Origin: Xiphophorus maculatus
Lineage: Eukaryota > Chordata > Actinopteri > Cyprinodontiformes > Poeciliidae
DNA: 64,000 bases
Direction: 5' to 3'
Assembly (NCBI RefSeq): GCF_002775205.1
Contig: NC_036443.1
Span: 11,337,698-11,401,697, forward strand
Below the pieces are notes generated by a model that saw nothing but the letters and a program-made list of their open reading frames with translations, was not told the DNA's origin and made no database searches. The translations under genes were made by a program, and so were the position numbers. Numbering within the stretch: the first letter of the stretch is position 1; every line of letters starts with the position of its first letter. Shown one piece after another: positions 57,001 to 64,000 of this stretch.

Positions 57001-60000
57001 CTGATTTCTTAGTTTAGATAAGAACTTACGTAAATCAGTAGCATGCAGGGCATTTTAAGAATGTTTTCCATAATTATTCAGAACTGATTGTCTTGCAACA
57101 ACAAAACCAATCCCTCTCCTTAAATCTGGACTGATGCCCTACCTTGTTATTTGCTGCACTGATGGCCAGAGTCGGAGATGCGCCTCCTGACATGATGCAG
57201 TCCATTCTCAGGGACTCTGACTCCAGGCTGTAAGGGGTTGATGCCTTCAAGGAAGTGCAAATGACAACAGACACAGATATTATTAGACTTTATAGCCCAA
57301 GCTGAAGAGGAAATGCATAATTATATTGGTATATAATAAGTTACCTCAGAGTGTTTTCTATACACCCAAGTTACTCTATGTAATCTCTGTTTATGTTTCA
57401 AAGAAACATTTTCTCAAGTCCTGTCAAATATCTAAAGTACGTGTGTCATTCTTTTTTTTTGTTGAACTTTTTATTTTTAAAAACTGTTTTATATCAACAC
57501 ATACACATGTCCACCCCTGTCACAACTCACAATTTACATCTTATTTACGCAGATTATTCCAGACATTTAACCCACACCAAGCAAACTGGCAGTACAATTC
57601 CATACGTGTGTCATTTTTAATAGTGGAATATACGAGTGTCTCTATCTGTGGAGTGAAATTATGGAACAAATTAGATGTTCAATTTAAACAAATAAATAAT
57701 ATCCTACAGTTTAAAAGCGTACATAAGAAATATGTTAAATAAGATTAAAGATGAGGCCATGTCAGATTAGGTAGTGGTATACTGTATTTAAAATCTATTG
57801 GTTAGATTTAATAAATTTAAACATACATATTGTTGTAATATTTCTTCACTCTGCTCAACTAACAGTCAGTCTGGGCCCTTCACATTAAGTTTATAATATT
57901 ACTCTGTAGACATCTTCTCTTTAAGGATTAATTAAGTACTATGCAATTTAAGAACACATTTATTTCCTCAGCAGCAGAACAGCTTCTTCCAAAAGTCCTG
58001 CACAAAACCTTTAAACATTGTTTATAAGTACCTATGAATGTTCGAATACAAATAATTAAATGTATTTATCTGGTATTTGTTTATTCTGCTGTAATTGCCT
58101 GCTGTTTGTGGCACGACGAAAGCCAAAAACATATAATATAAGGAAAAAGCTCAATATACTAACATAGATCGGTGAATTGGAACACAACATGTGGAAATGG
58201 TCAAATATAAAGGCAAATTAACAAAGACTTTGTTGCTTTTTTGTTTCTTTGAGATAAACCAGAGAGTTTTTCACATTATGTTTGCAAATATTTCCACTGT
58301 GCTTATGTTTTTACAGGTCTTTTAAACCAACAGGTAATACTCATATAGATGCATGATTAGTAAGATTCTTTTAGTTGCGATGAAGCACTCTTTTACTGTC
58401 ACTAGAATCACTAAATACACTTTATTTTACATGGAAACATACATTACTCCATTTATCTCTACTGTGTGTTACATTTTAAGCAATATTTTCTTATATCCAT
58501 ATCACAGCTAACGACAATATTACATTTTAAAGTACGTACCGGCCTGAATTAATAACATGTAGATAGTATTAAGGAATGTCACAAGTAAGACAATTTGATA
58601 TTAAACGCTTTAAGCAACGTTAATCTTCCCATGGACACTGTTTAAGAATAAGGCAACATCTTTAATCAGTTATTTACACTAGATTTTACTAAAAGGTATC
58701 AAATTAAAGGGGGCGAAATACAAATGCATGTCACGTTTAGCAGAGTTGTATGTAAAAAAAAAAAAAAGAGAAGAAGAAGAAGACCTTTGTATCATTAATC
58801 CTTCACTGCACAATTATTTATTTTTCATATAAAACCTCAATGACATAAACTGGGGTTTGTGTTTGTAACATGACAAAACATGAAAAAGCTTAAAACACAT
58901 ATATACTGTGCACATACATGTATATAAATGATACACAAACTTAATATATACTAACTTAATACATACTTACTGTCAATTATAACTAACATGTACTAATAAG
59001 TGAGCCTGGACAAATTCCTGTGGCAAAAAAATAAATAAATCCAGCAGAGTGCAGCCCATAATGTAGCACTTCCTGAATTCCTGAGAGCCTTTTCTCCTCA
59101 TTTAGATTCACTAGAATTGTAAATCTGGCTCGCACTGATTGGGGATACCCAGAGGATTTTGGCAATGAGATGAGAAATTAAATGTGACAAAGGTTATGAG
59201 GAAATTTCTGTCCGCTTCAAGTTCATGATTCTTTTACGAGCCTCCCCTGATTCACCCCGACGCTCCGGGCTGAGAACCGCGTGAACAAGTCGGCGCGCGC
59301 TTCGCGTAAATTGCCGGACACTTAGTCAGACTGGGAAGTGGACACATCACTTGCACTTGGTAAGATGAATCAAGCCTTCCTCATGAATTATTTACACATT
59401 TCAGGCGTATTCTGCAGCGTTTCATTTGCCGCCGTCTTCTCTGCGAGCCGAAGCAGGGGCACAGCTCAATGAGATACAAGAAGCTACTCATGGATTGATT
59501 CGGGGCAACACTGATGCCCCAAAAATGTAAAAAAAAAAAAAAAAAAGAAGAAAATATGTGTTTTTTTTCTCCTTGTTTGACTTCTTTTAAGGTTCAAGGC
59601 TGGCTTGGCTGACTTCCCAAACTGCTTATAGTAAGAGGATTGGTTGGTAACAATGCAATCTTTAATTTATGATAAACTCCCAGACAAACGGGTTGCCGGC
59701 TCCCCCGACGGAAGCTCTTAGAAAAATACCAACAAAGAGGAGACGAGGGGAGAGTAAAAAAAAAAAATGGGGCTGGTGGAAGAAAGCGGGAAGACAGAAA
59801 GAATAGGTAGATAATTGAGCGGTGACAGACAGGCAGACGGAGAGGTATACATGAAATGAAAGGGCCGTAAATATCCTCACCGCAGCTACGCGGCTAACAG
59901 CACAATGGATTTATGAGGCTGACGTTTAGCCTCGCTGCCAACTTAAAACTCTTTACAAGCACACAGCCCAGGTGCAACTAAACACCCCCCAATAAAAACA

Positions 60001-63000
60001 CAAAGACATATTTAGTCCACCTTCCCCCCCCACCCTCAGACAGTAATGTCGGCATAAATCTCCGCACTTGTAACCTCCCATTTTCTCCTTAGCCCATGTG
60101 ACAGCCCACGGTGTGTCTGCCAGCGGTGCAAGTGAGGCACGAGAAAAGGGGTCGAAGGGCCCATCCATGTAAGACGAGATGACAAGGCTCTGAATTAATT
60201 AATGTTTGTAATAAAAAAAAAATCGTTGGTGAAGAAAATATGTCTAACGGCAGCCCCAGGGCCTACTGTGGTAATTAACTGGAACACAAGCCCGGAATAC
60301 TCTCTCCTCCCTCCTCCTCCAGCTCCTCTTTACTTCTTTTCCCCTCCTCGTAGCTCCGATTTTTCCTCAACATTCTGTCTACCTTGACGTCTGTTTCTCT
60401 TTTCTGCATTCTTCCTTCCAAACTTCTCTCTTGCTTCTTTTCAGGCAACACTTTCTCTCTCTCTCTCTCTCTCTCCAGTCTTCCCCAAGTGAGCAACGGT
60501 GATTGTGCACTTTGCTGCTCCACGCCTGCCTGAGCTTTTCCCAAGACTGAATGGGGGGACGGGGGAGAGGGTGAGGCAGCGGCATGGACCAGGAGGCAGA
60601 GAGGAGAGTGGCAGGAAAACGGGGAGATAATGATTATGTTCCAACAAGCAGTGACAAGAGATGTTGGATAATAGGTAGAAAGGCAACAGTGATGAACAAC
60701 TTGTACGTCACAACACGGTCAGGTGTACGTTCAGAAAATCTCGCTGGAATCTAGTGGAATAAAAACAAGAGAATTATCTGCACAGTGAAGCTGGAGCTCC
60801 TGGAAATTAGAGGTTTTGATGTAAATCATACGCAAGGGAATAGCTGGTGACTTGAGCACACGTCTAAACAGTGTGAAGTTTTCGGAAGATCAGAACCGTA
60901 CATTTTTATACATTATAAACCAATTGAAACCACTATATTCCAATCATTAACCATTTGAACTGCATGGGAGTTGCTGAGAGGCGTATTGTGAGTGTTAGGT
61001 AGAGTTTGGTAAAGCTTTGAGTCATGCATTCCTTCTGTCCTTCAACACACACAGACATGAACCACTCCTGCTCAATATTGATAAAAACTGTTTGCACTTT
61101 GATGTCTGGTTAATATTTTGTTGAAAATAAAATTTTACAGATCTGGAGACATTCATTACACATAGAGTTAAACATTTCATGTGTTATGGCTTTCAGGTAA
61201 AGAAAACCTGAACATTCAGTGTCTCATAAGATTAGAAATATTGCATTACACCAATCAAAAATGGATGTTTCAAGCATAAATGTCAGACTAGTGAAAGGTA
61301 TGTACATTTCTATGAACTCAATACTTGGTTGCGGTTCCTCTTGGATGAATTACTGCATCAATGCACCATGGCACAGAGGCGATCAGCCTGTGGCACTGTG
61401 TAGAGGCAATGGAAGACCAGATTGCTTCCTTGTTGGGCGTTGTGTCTCATCTTCTTCTTCACAACAACAGCCGATAGATTTTTTTTAGAGGGTTAAAGAT
61501 CAGGGAAGTGTGCTGGCCAATCAAGAACAGGAACAACATGGTCAATAAACCATTTTTTGGTGGCTTTGGCAGTGTGAGCAAATGCCAAGTCCTGCTGGAA
61601 AATAAAGGATAATACAGCTGGTCATCAGAGGGAAGCATAAAAAGCTCCAAAATTTCCAGGCAGACAATTGCATTGATTGTAGACTTTAGAAACACAGTGC
61701 ACCAAGACCAGCAGACAACTTGGCACCTCAACCCTCACCGATTGTTTCAAACTTCATACTGGACATCAAGCAAGATGGATTCTGTTCATCTCTTCTCTTT
61801 TTCAAAACCTTGGGATCTTAATTTCCAAATGAAATGCAGAATTTACAGGACTCTGAACCATTACGCAAAATTCCAGCTCCTTTTGTCCGAAACTCAGGTA
61901 AGAATTTGTCTCTGGTTCAAGAGTGGCTTCATACAGGGAATGTGACATTTGTAGTCCATGTCTAGTATTCGTCTGTGTGTGCTGGCTCTTCTGGAATGAA
62001 TTTGATTTGATATTCCTCTTAAGGCTGCAGTTTTTCCCATTGCTGGTGCATCTTTTCCAAGCACACTTCTTCCTTCCACTCCATGTTTTGTGAATATGTT
62101 TAGATACAGAACTCTGTAAACAACCAGCTTCTTCAGCAACGACCTTCTGTGGCTCACCCTCCCTGTGACTGACGTTGATGGCTGTCTTCTGGACATCTGT
62201 CAAGTCAGCAGTTTTTCCAATGATTGTGTAGCTTTCTACCCCAAAACAGTGAGCGACTGAAGAACCAGGTGTTTTGAGTTAATTAGTCGATGAGGGTGTG
62301 ACACCACAAGTTTTTTTACATCATTTTAGGTTTTCATTATCTATAACCGTCACTCTAAGTGGGATGATTCAATATAATATATGAGTTTCACTTTCTGAGA
62401 TGGCTGACAGTAAATATTTCACTTTTACACAATATTCTAGTTTTTTTTTTATATGTACTAGAAGCTGTCTCTTTGGTCTCAATGCTTTTTAAAAAACATC
62501 TAATTGCTTATGAGTATGCAAACTAAGTACTGAAGAAACCGAAACTTCATGCACAGTTTGTTGCACACAGAGCAAAAACAACAGAGGATTGTATAAGGGG
62601 TTTGTACGAGACCTGCAACTCATGGTGGAGCTACCCCGGCACCGCTTTTGTATTCAGATCTGCAGGGTTAATGACTGAACACCCAGCCGCATTCCGCCGA
62701 GCCGATGCTGGGTTACGTATATTTATAGCCTCCTCTGCTGTCAATCAGTGTTTTCAAAACCAATCTTCATTCCTGCGCCTGCATTCTCTCATCTTCCCTG
62801 TAACTTTTCTTTCCTGCTCCTCCTGTGAGATGCTGAAGAATGCGCCCGACGAGCCTCTGGTGAACATCAGGGAGCACATATGTGCACAGCGTTGTTTAAT
62901 CATGACTATGATTTGGTTCAGTTTAAATGAACCACACATGAAGCCAGTGAGTTTTTTTTCCATAACCAAGTGGGGTTTTTAGATTTCTGCCCACATGAAG

Positions 63001-63318
63001 GGGTCAATATAAGCCAAACCGTTTAGAACGGTAGCTGCGCTGCTAGTTTTGCTGCTTGGAATTTTAAAAAAATGTTGCTTTTTTTAAAATCTGTCTAAAT
63101 ATCTCTGCAGCAGCATCACAAGAGTTCATCTTTTGTTGTCCTCATGTGCCCTCACCGAGTGTTTTGAATGTATTCCCAGGAATTGTTCTCTGTGGCAACA
63201 AACTAAAGATTCTGGAAGATTGGTAAAATCGTACCCGTTCCCCAGAACGTGGTCTCTTCTTCGGCCTGCTGGGCACCGAGTCCTCTTTAGGGTTGGTGTC
63301 TATCGCCCAGTAGGAGCC
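34622..63318 (-). CDS. foxj3: Forkhead transcription factor FoxJ3, partial (5' end outside window)
   Basis: FOXJ3 is a nuclear forkhead DNA-binding activator. Coding exons on the minus strand: 63318-63235, 57244-57143, 52994-52836, 48319-48115, 45519-45283, 40538-40437, 37052-36801, 35839-35738, 34740-34622; an optional 51-nt exon is at 35423-35373. Together they give 453 codons plus stop without the optional exon, with all phases consistent. Diagnostic blocks shared with human FOXJ3 are [13 protein letters not shown] (end of the forkhead), [52 protein letters not shown] and the C-terminal [13 protein letters not shown]2 ends DDFDWDLIT and lacks several of these blocks, which argues for foxj3. 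The first exons, with most of the forkhead domain, lie beyond 64000. Confidence 0.92.
34741..35372 (-). other. foxj3: foxj3 intron between cassette and last exon
   Basis: No coding sequence. An octamer ATTTGCAT lies at 35270-35277, close to the candidate cassette exon. Confidence 0.5.
35373..35423 (-). CDS. foxj3: Candidate foxj3 cassette exon (51 nt, in frame)
   Basis: On the minus strand an excellent acceptor (TTCTCTTTTCTCCTCTTGTAG, 20 of its bases pyrimidine or AG-related) precedes CATTTACCCC, and the segment ends ATATAG before donor GTGAGC. Its length is divisible by three. It enters and leaves in the phase shared by its neighbours, with no stop, adding [17 protein letters not shown] between the SMT-ending exon and HHSQ. 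The Ser/Thr/Pro-rich content fits the rest of this tail. I do not remember this peptide in the main human isoform, so it may be optional. Confidence 0.6.
   Translation of the reverse strand, partial: HLPQHQKLSPPALHQI
35738..35839 (-). CDS. foxj3: foxj3 exon, MYMDSRQN segment
   Basis: Acceptor TTCTCTCGCAG, donor GTGACT. It encodes [19 protein letters not shown] and continues to PSMTG; human FOXJ3 has NLYIDSRQN and a similar PPGYPH. Phase 1 at both ends, 102 nt. Confidence 0.88.
35840..36800 (-). other. foxj3: foxj3 intron
   Basis: No coding sequence or named repeat seen. Confidence 0.6.
36801..37052 (-). CDS. foxj3: foxj3 exon, [11 protein letters not shown] segment
   Basis: Acceptor TTTTTTCTCGATCAG. 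The donor GTTGGC is weak. It encodes [18 protein letters not shown], then [11 protein letters not shown], followed by a Pro/Gln/His-rich stretch ending NQHIGTG; human reads SMRQADLKNWSLD, ADLCSSLNQFF and SQHIGTG. 252 nt, phase 1 at both ends. The acceptor sits against a LINE fragment on its intron side. Confidence 0.88.
37060..37240 (+). mobile_element. LINE reverse-transcriptase fragment
   Basis: In plus orientation an open stretch contains [17 protein letters not shown], the conserved RT region of non-LTR elements. About 20 residues later it has [11 protein letters not shown], a decayed match to the FADDTTVVGLI catalytic region. The catalytic Asp-Asp pair is altered, so it is dead. It starts within about 10-20 bp of the foxj3 acceptor at 37053. 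Confidence 0.65.
37241..38375. other. foxj3 intron, unassigned
   Basis: Possibly more decayed LINE at 37470-37800 (an open frame on the plus strand of 70 codons with no clear motif), then T-rich sequence to 38300. Nothing firm. Confidence 0.35.
38376..38768. mobile_element. Tc1/mariner-type MITE with long terminal inverted repeats
   Basis: TA dinucleotides flank the element. The left CAGTACAGACCAAAAGTTTG and its continuation for about 60 bp reappear inverted at the right end with few mismatches (both contain GGACACACC and TTTATTTT). The 393 bp have no coding capacity. It is a well-known fish family and, judging by the preserved ends, younger than the other Tc1 remnants here. Confidence 0.9.
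38770..40436. other. foxj3 intron, no feature seen
   Basis: AT-rich; TG-rich around 40195-40250. No repeat family or coding sequence recognised. Confidence 0.5.
40437..40538 (-). CDS. foxj3: foxj3 exon, LKESCRIA segment
   Basis: Acceptor CGTTTTAACAG, donor GTAACA. It encodes [20 protein letters not shown], then [13 protein letters not shown]; human has [18 protein letters not shown] and NWSDVDLSQFQG. 102 nt, phase 1 at both ends. Confidence 0.92.
40825..40874. repeat. (TGGA)n microsatellite, about 12 units
   Basis: Perfect GATG/TGGA tetranucleotide array in a foxj3 intron. Confidence 0.97.
40875..41690. other. foxj3 intron, no gene
   Basis: AT-rich. The only structure seen is a perfect 20-bp palindrome (TCACTGTTTTAAAACAGTGA) at 41650-41669. 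Confidence 0.5.
41690..42735 (-). mobile_element. Decayed Tc1/mariner element, transposase on the minus strand
   Basis: It keeps Tc1 words in reverse orientation: ATGTGATGGACCAACATAAA at the left, then AAATGGCTTTCTTCTTGC, AAGGGCCAGATTTGCAGAGT, TTCCTTGGTCTTTACGATGC and CACAGAGCAGCTGAATTAAT. The coding frame is broken and the middle is deleted. C homopolymers occur at 42126-42137 and near 42684-42697. The ends are too worn to fix exactly. Confidence 0.7.
42740..45282. other. foxj3 intron, mostly featureless
   Basis: No coding sequence. A worn Tc1 terminal fragment is likely near 43565-43640 (CACTTTTCAGACTTATATCC and ACTTTGTGTTGGTCTA). The rest is AT-rich with A runs near 44150 and 44236. Confidence 0.45.
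45283..45519 (-). CDS. foxj3: foxj3 His-rich exon
   Basis: Acceptor TTTATTGTGTCAG, donor GTGAGA. It encodes [27 protein letters not shown], then a low-complexity run with 18 His among 78 residues. Human FOXJ3 has [22 protein letters not shown] followed by its own His/Pro/Gln-rich run. Long plus-strand frames through this exon are shadows of its composition. 237 nt, phase 1 at both ends. Confidence 0.9.
45650..45870. mobile_element. Tc1/mariner terminal fragment
   Basis: ATTAAAGGGGGTTCGTTACA and the bases after it resemble the Tc1 non-coding end that reads TAAAGGGGGCTGAATACAAATG. There is no coding part. Confidence 0.45.
46665..47100 (+). mobile_element. Internally deleted Tc1/mariner remnant
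   Basis: The left part has CTTGAAAAAGCATTCACAC and GACATGCATTTATAATCATT. After a deletion it has the transposase 3' half words TCAGATGAAATTTTCTGGCC, ACATCCCCACTCTGAAACAT and TGGCAGTACCATGCTGTGG in plus orientation. Confidence 0.65.
48008..48034. repeat. (CT)n microsatellite
   Basis: Uninterrupted CT array in the foxj3 intron, about 80 bp from the donor of the adjacent exon. Confidence 0.9.
48115..48319 (-). CDS. foxj3: foxj3 exon, [13 protein letters not shown] segment
   Basis: Acceptor TTTCTAAAG, donor GTGAGT. It encodes [16 protein letters not shown], a Pro/Gln stretch, then [20 protein letters not shown] and [12 protein letters not shown]. Human reads [20 protein letters not shown]. 205 nt, phase 0 in and phase 1 out. 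Confidence 0.93.
48320..52835 (-). other. foxj3: foxj3 intron (4.5 kb)
   Basis: No second gene. It contains a 13-bp inverted repeat at 48731-48759 (ATGAATATCTCAT with ATGAGATATTCAT), a GC-richer motif-dense block at 49640-49990 and AT-rich filler. A YADD-containing frame near 50575 is discussed under rejections. Confidence 0.5.
49640..49990. promoter_or_regulatory. Candidate enhancer with repeated E-box/homeobox cassettes
   Basis: Three related cassettes stand in one block: ACCTGCACCCGGTAATGGGA at about 49839, GCCACCGGTAATCAC at about 49909 and CACCTGCACCAGGTAATGAG at about 49939. CACCTG/CAGGT E-boxes adjoin TAAT cores. There is no coding frame. Function is inferred from motif layout alone. 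Confidence 0.3.
52836..52994 (-). CDS. foxj3: foxj3 exon, [10 protein letters not shown] segment
   Basis: Acceptor TGTGTGTTTAG, donor GTAAGA. It encodes [19 protein letters not shown], then [18 protein letters not shown] and NVHSYTP. Human has [34 protein letters not shown] and VHSYTP. 159 nt, phase 0 at both ends. Confidence 0.93.
53950..54660 (+). mobile_element. Tc1/mariner remnant, 3' half of transposase gene
   Basis: Plus-strand words ACTATGAAATATGGCAGTGG, CAGCATCATGCTGTGGATAC, GGCCTAGTCAAAGCTCAGAC and CTAAATCCAATAGCAAATCT match the DDE-coding part of Tc1 transposases. The frame is broken many times, and it ends near TGTGAAAAAGTTGACG. Confidence 0.75.
55345..55465. other. GC-richer unassigned block in foxj3 intron
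   Basis: A 120-bp island reads open on both strands. The minus strand gives [16 protein letters not shown] before a possible donor; the plus strand gives a short hydrophobic peptide. I recognise neither. It could be a conserved element or a fragment of a processed sequence. Confidence 0.25.
56100..56780 (-). mobile_element. Tc1/mariner remnant, second subfamily, minus strand
   Basis: Reverse-oriented words TTCTTCCTTGCTGAGTGGCC, TTTGTCTCCTTCCTGAACTG, TATGATGGCTGTACAATCCC and AAGGATGAAACAGACC match a Tc1 subfamily known from salmonids and other fish. It is heavily decayed. Confidence 0.6.
57143..57244 (-). CDS. foxj3: foxj3 exon, [11 protein letters not shown] segment
   Basis: Acceptor CACTTCCTTGAAG, donor GTAGGG. 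It encodes [18 protein letters not shown] and then [15 protein letters not shown]. Human has ASTPYSIDSDSLGMECII and SASPTLAINTVTNK. 102 nt, phase 0 at both ends. Confidence 0.93.
57480..57745 (+). mobile_element. LINE 3' ORF fragment (candidate)
   Basis: The end of a 138-codon plus-strand frame reads [10 protein letters not shown], then [19 protein letters not shown] and [12 protein letters not shown] before a stop. The GVKLWN...L...FK pattern is typical of the C-terminus of several non-LTR reverse transcriptases in fish. No RT catalytic motif is present in the remaining part. Confidence 0.45.
59225..59470. promoter_or_regulatory. GC-rich CpG-dense block in foxj3 intron
   Basis: It contains CCCCGACGCTCCGGGCTGAG and GTCGGCGCGCGCTTCGCGTA in an AT-rich intron. 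This is the densest CpG cluster I noticed in the foxj3 part of the window. An internal promoter or an enhancer is possible; no exon is evident. Confidence 0.3.
60453..60475. repeat. (CT)n microsatellite
   Basis: Uninterrupted CT array inside a pyrimidine-rich stretch at 60300-60480. Confidence 0.9.
61215..62440 (-). mobile_element. Tc1/IS630-like element, broken transposase on the minus strand
   Basis: The left end GTGTCTCATAAGATTAGAAA and the body words ACTGCATCAATGCACCATGG, AGGCGATCAGCCTGTGGCAC and GCTGGCCAATCAAGAACAGG match a common fish Tc1-like family that I recognise from memory. Reversed, two frames remain: 62203-61802 with an N-terminal helix-turn-helix-like part ([18 protein letters not shown]), and 61731-61459 with the decayed C-terminal part. 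Frameshifts separate them, so it is inactive. Confidence 0.75.
63235..63318 (-). CDS. foxj3: foxj3 exon, end of forkhead domain
   Basis: Acceptor TGATTACTTTTCAG, donor GTACGA. It encodes [20 protein letters not shown] and KRPRSGER: the last strand/wing of the forkhead DNA-binding domain, then a basic RPKKRPR stretch that suits a nuclear localisation signal. Human is identical over [13 protein letters not shown]. 84 nt, phase 0 at both ends. Confidence 0.93.
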
Positions 63319-63885
63319 CTGAAAAGTAATCACAAAAAAAAAAAAACACACAGGTCAGCATTCAGGTCTTTACAAGCCTTTAGACTTCAGGTAAAACTTT
63401 CATTATTACCTTTTTACTTTCTCATTTAAAGCAAGAGAAGTCTATGGAAATCTGGAGAGGGATGCTTCTTCCAGCTAAGAACAGGATTTTCACTCACTAT
63501 TCTGTCAGTAGATTGTATTTGGGGTCATGTGAATTATTTATAAGTAGTTGGGAGTATTCTGCAGCTGCAGACAGTAGTCGCATTGGGGAAGCAGATAGGC
63601 TTTATCAGCAGATATCTAATATTAAGTTATAAAACATATATGTTTTAGGGTGGAAGTGGCATTTTAAGCGCCTGCATTGTGAGTGCAACCAAAGCTGAGC
63701 TATTCCCAAAGCGGCCATGAGATATAATGTCCCCAACTAGTCCTCATTTTCTATGAGGCTTCTTCCCAAGAACGGTAGTTAATGCATTTCTGCTTGTAGG
63801 CATTCTGACCAGAAGCATCACCGCAGAAGATGCCATTTTGAAATGTTTTACTCCCAATCTCTCTGTTTTGGTCACTACCAACAGC

Positions 63886-63929
<44 letters not shown>

Positions 63930-64000
63930 GCAGCTTTTTTGCCACATTAAAGACCAATATGTCAGTCTGTCACTCTGTTCAGGAGAAAGTACTTCTAAAA
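63319..64000 (-). other. foxj3: foxj3 intron, running off the window
   Basis: No further foxj3 exon is seen; the upstream forkhead exons must lie beyond 64000. An AAT repeat lies at 63887-63928. Confidence 0.6.
63887..63928. repeat. (TAA)n microsatellite
   Basis: Uninterrupted TAA array of about 14 units. Confidence 0.97.

Larger units (their letters stand above)
52995..57142 (-). other. foxj3: foxj3 intron (4.1 kb) with Tc1 remnants
   Basis: Tc1 remnants lie at 53950-54660 and 56100-56780. A short block at 55345-55465 is richer in GC and has an open frame on each strand. Nothing else is assigned. Confidence 0.5.
57245..63234 (-). other. foxj3: foxj3 intron (6 kb)
   Basis: It contains a LINE fragment at 57480-57745, a GC-rich block at 59225-59470, a CT repeat at 60453-60475 and a Tc1-like element at 61215-62440. 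A very short Tc1 end fragment (AAATTAAAGGGGGCGAAATA) sits at 58698-58740. Confidence 0.5.

Overview
The window is vertebrate nuclear DNA, almost certainly from a teleost fish. It is AT-rich, has long introns and microsatellites, and carries many decayed Tc1/mariner elements plus hAT-type and MITE-type elements common in fish genomes. It contains no operons, CRISPR array, rRNA or recognisable tRNA. Three protein-coding genes lie on the minus strand, so transcription runs from high to low coordinates: foxj3 (about 32-63.3 kb, 5' end outside the window), pdpn (21.4-30.6 kb) and a prdm2 homologue (about 3.3-12 kb). In human, PDPN and PRDM2 are neighbours on 1p36 and FOXJ3 is on 1p34, so the pdpn-prdm2 pair is conserved synteny. 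I reconstructed exons by eye from homology, AG/GT sites and phase; every junction proposed below keeps the frame.

Region 0-3.3 kb is intergenic, with a hAT-like element bounded by an 8-bp target duplication and two smaller MITE-like repeats. Region 3.3-12 kb is prdm2: a 3' UTR with a probable intron, one giant coding exon (1282 codons from the ATG), a 2.1-kb intron and a non-coding first exon with CCAAT boxes at its 5' side. The giant exon has an in-frame stop between its splice acceptor and its ATG, and I see no PR-domain coding sequence upstream, so this locus appears to encode only a PR-less (RIZ2-like) protein.

Region 12-21.4 kb is intergenic. It holds a MITE copy with two adjacent perfect hairpins, a GC-rich block at 18.36-18.70 kb and a Tc1-like element with both ends. 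Region 21.4-30.6 kb is pdpn: signal-peptide exon, mucin-like exon, transmembrane exon, a 22-nt microexon and a basic-tail exon (223 aa). Its first intron is 6.5 kb.

Region 32-64 kb is foxj3: the 3' UTR and nine confident coding exons from the end of the forkhead domain to the C-terminus (453 codons plus stop), plus a candidate in-frame 51-nt cassette exon. The introns carry at least six Tc1-like remnants in both orientations and LINE fragments, one of which starts within about 10-20 bp of a foxj3 splice acceptor. I found no clear new multi-gene system. The best leads are the PR-less prdm2, the foxj3 cassette exon, the pdpn microexon and tail, and the templated hairpins. All family assignments rest on recognition of conserved sequence; no search was run.
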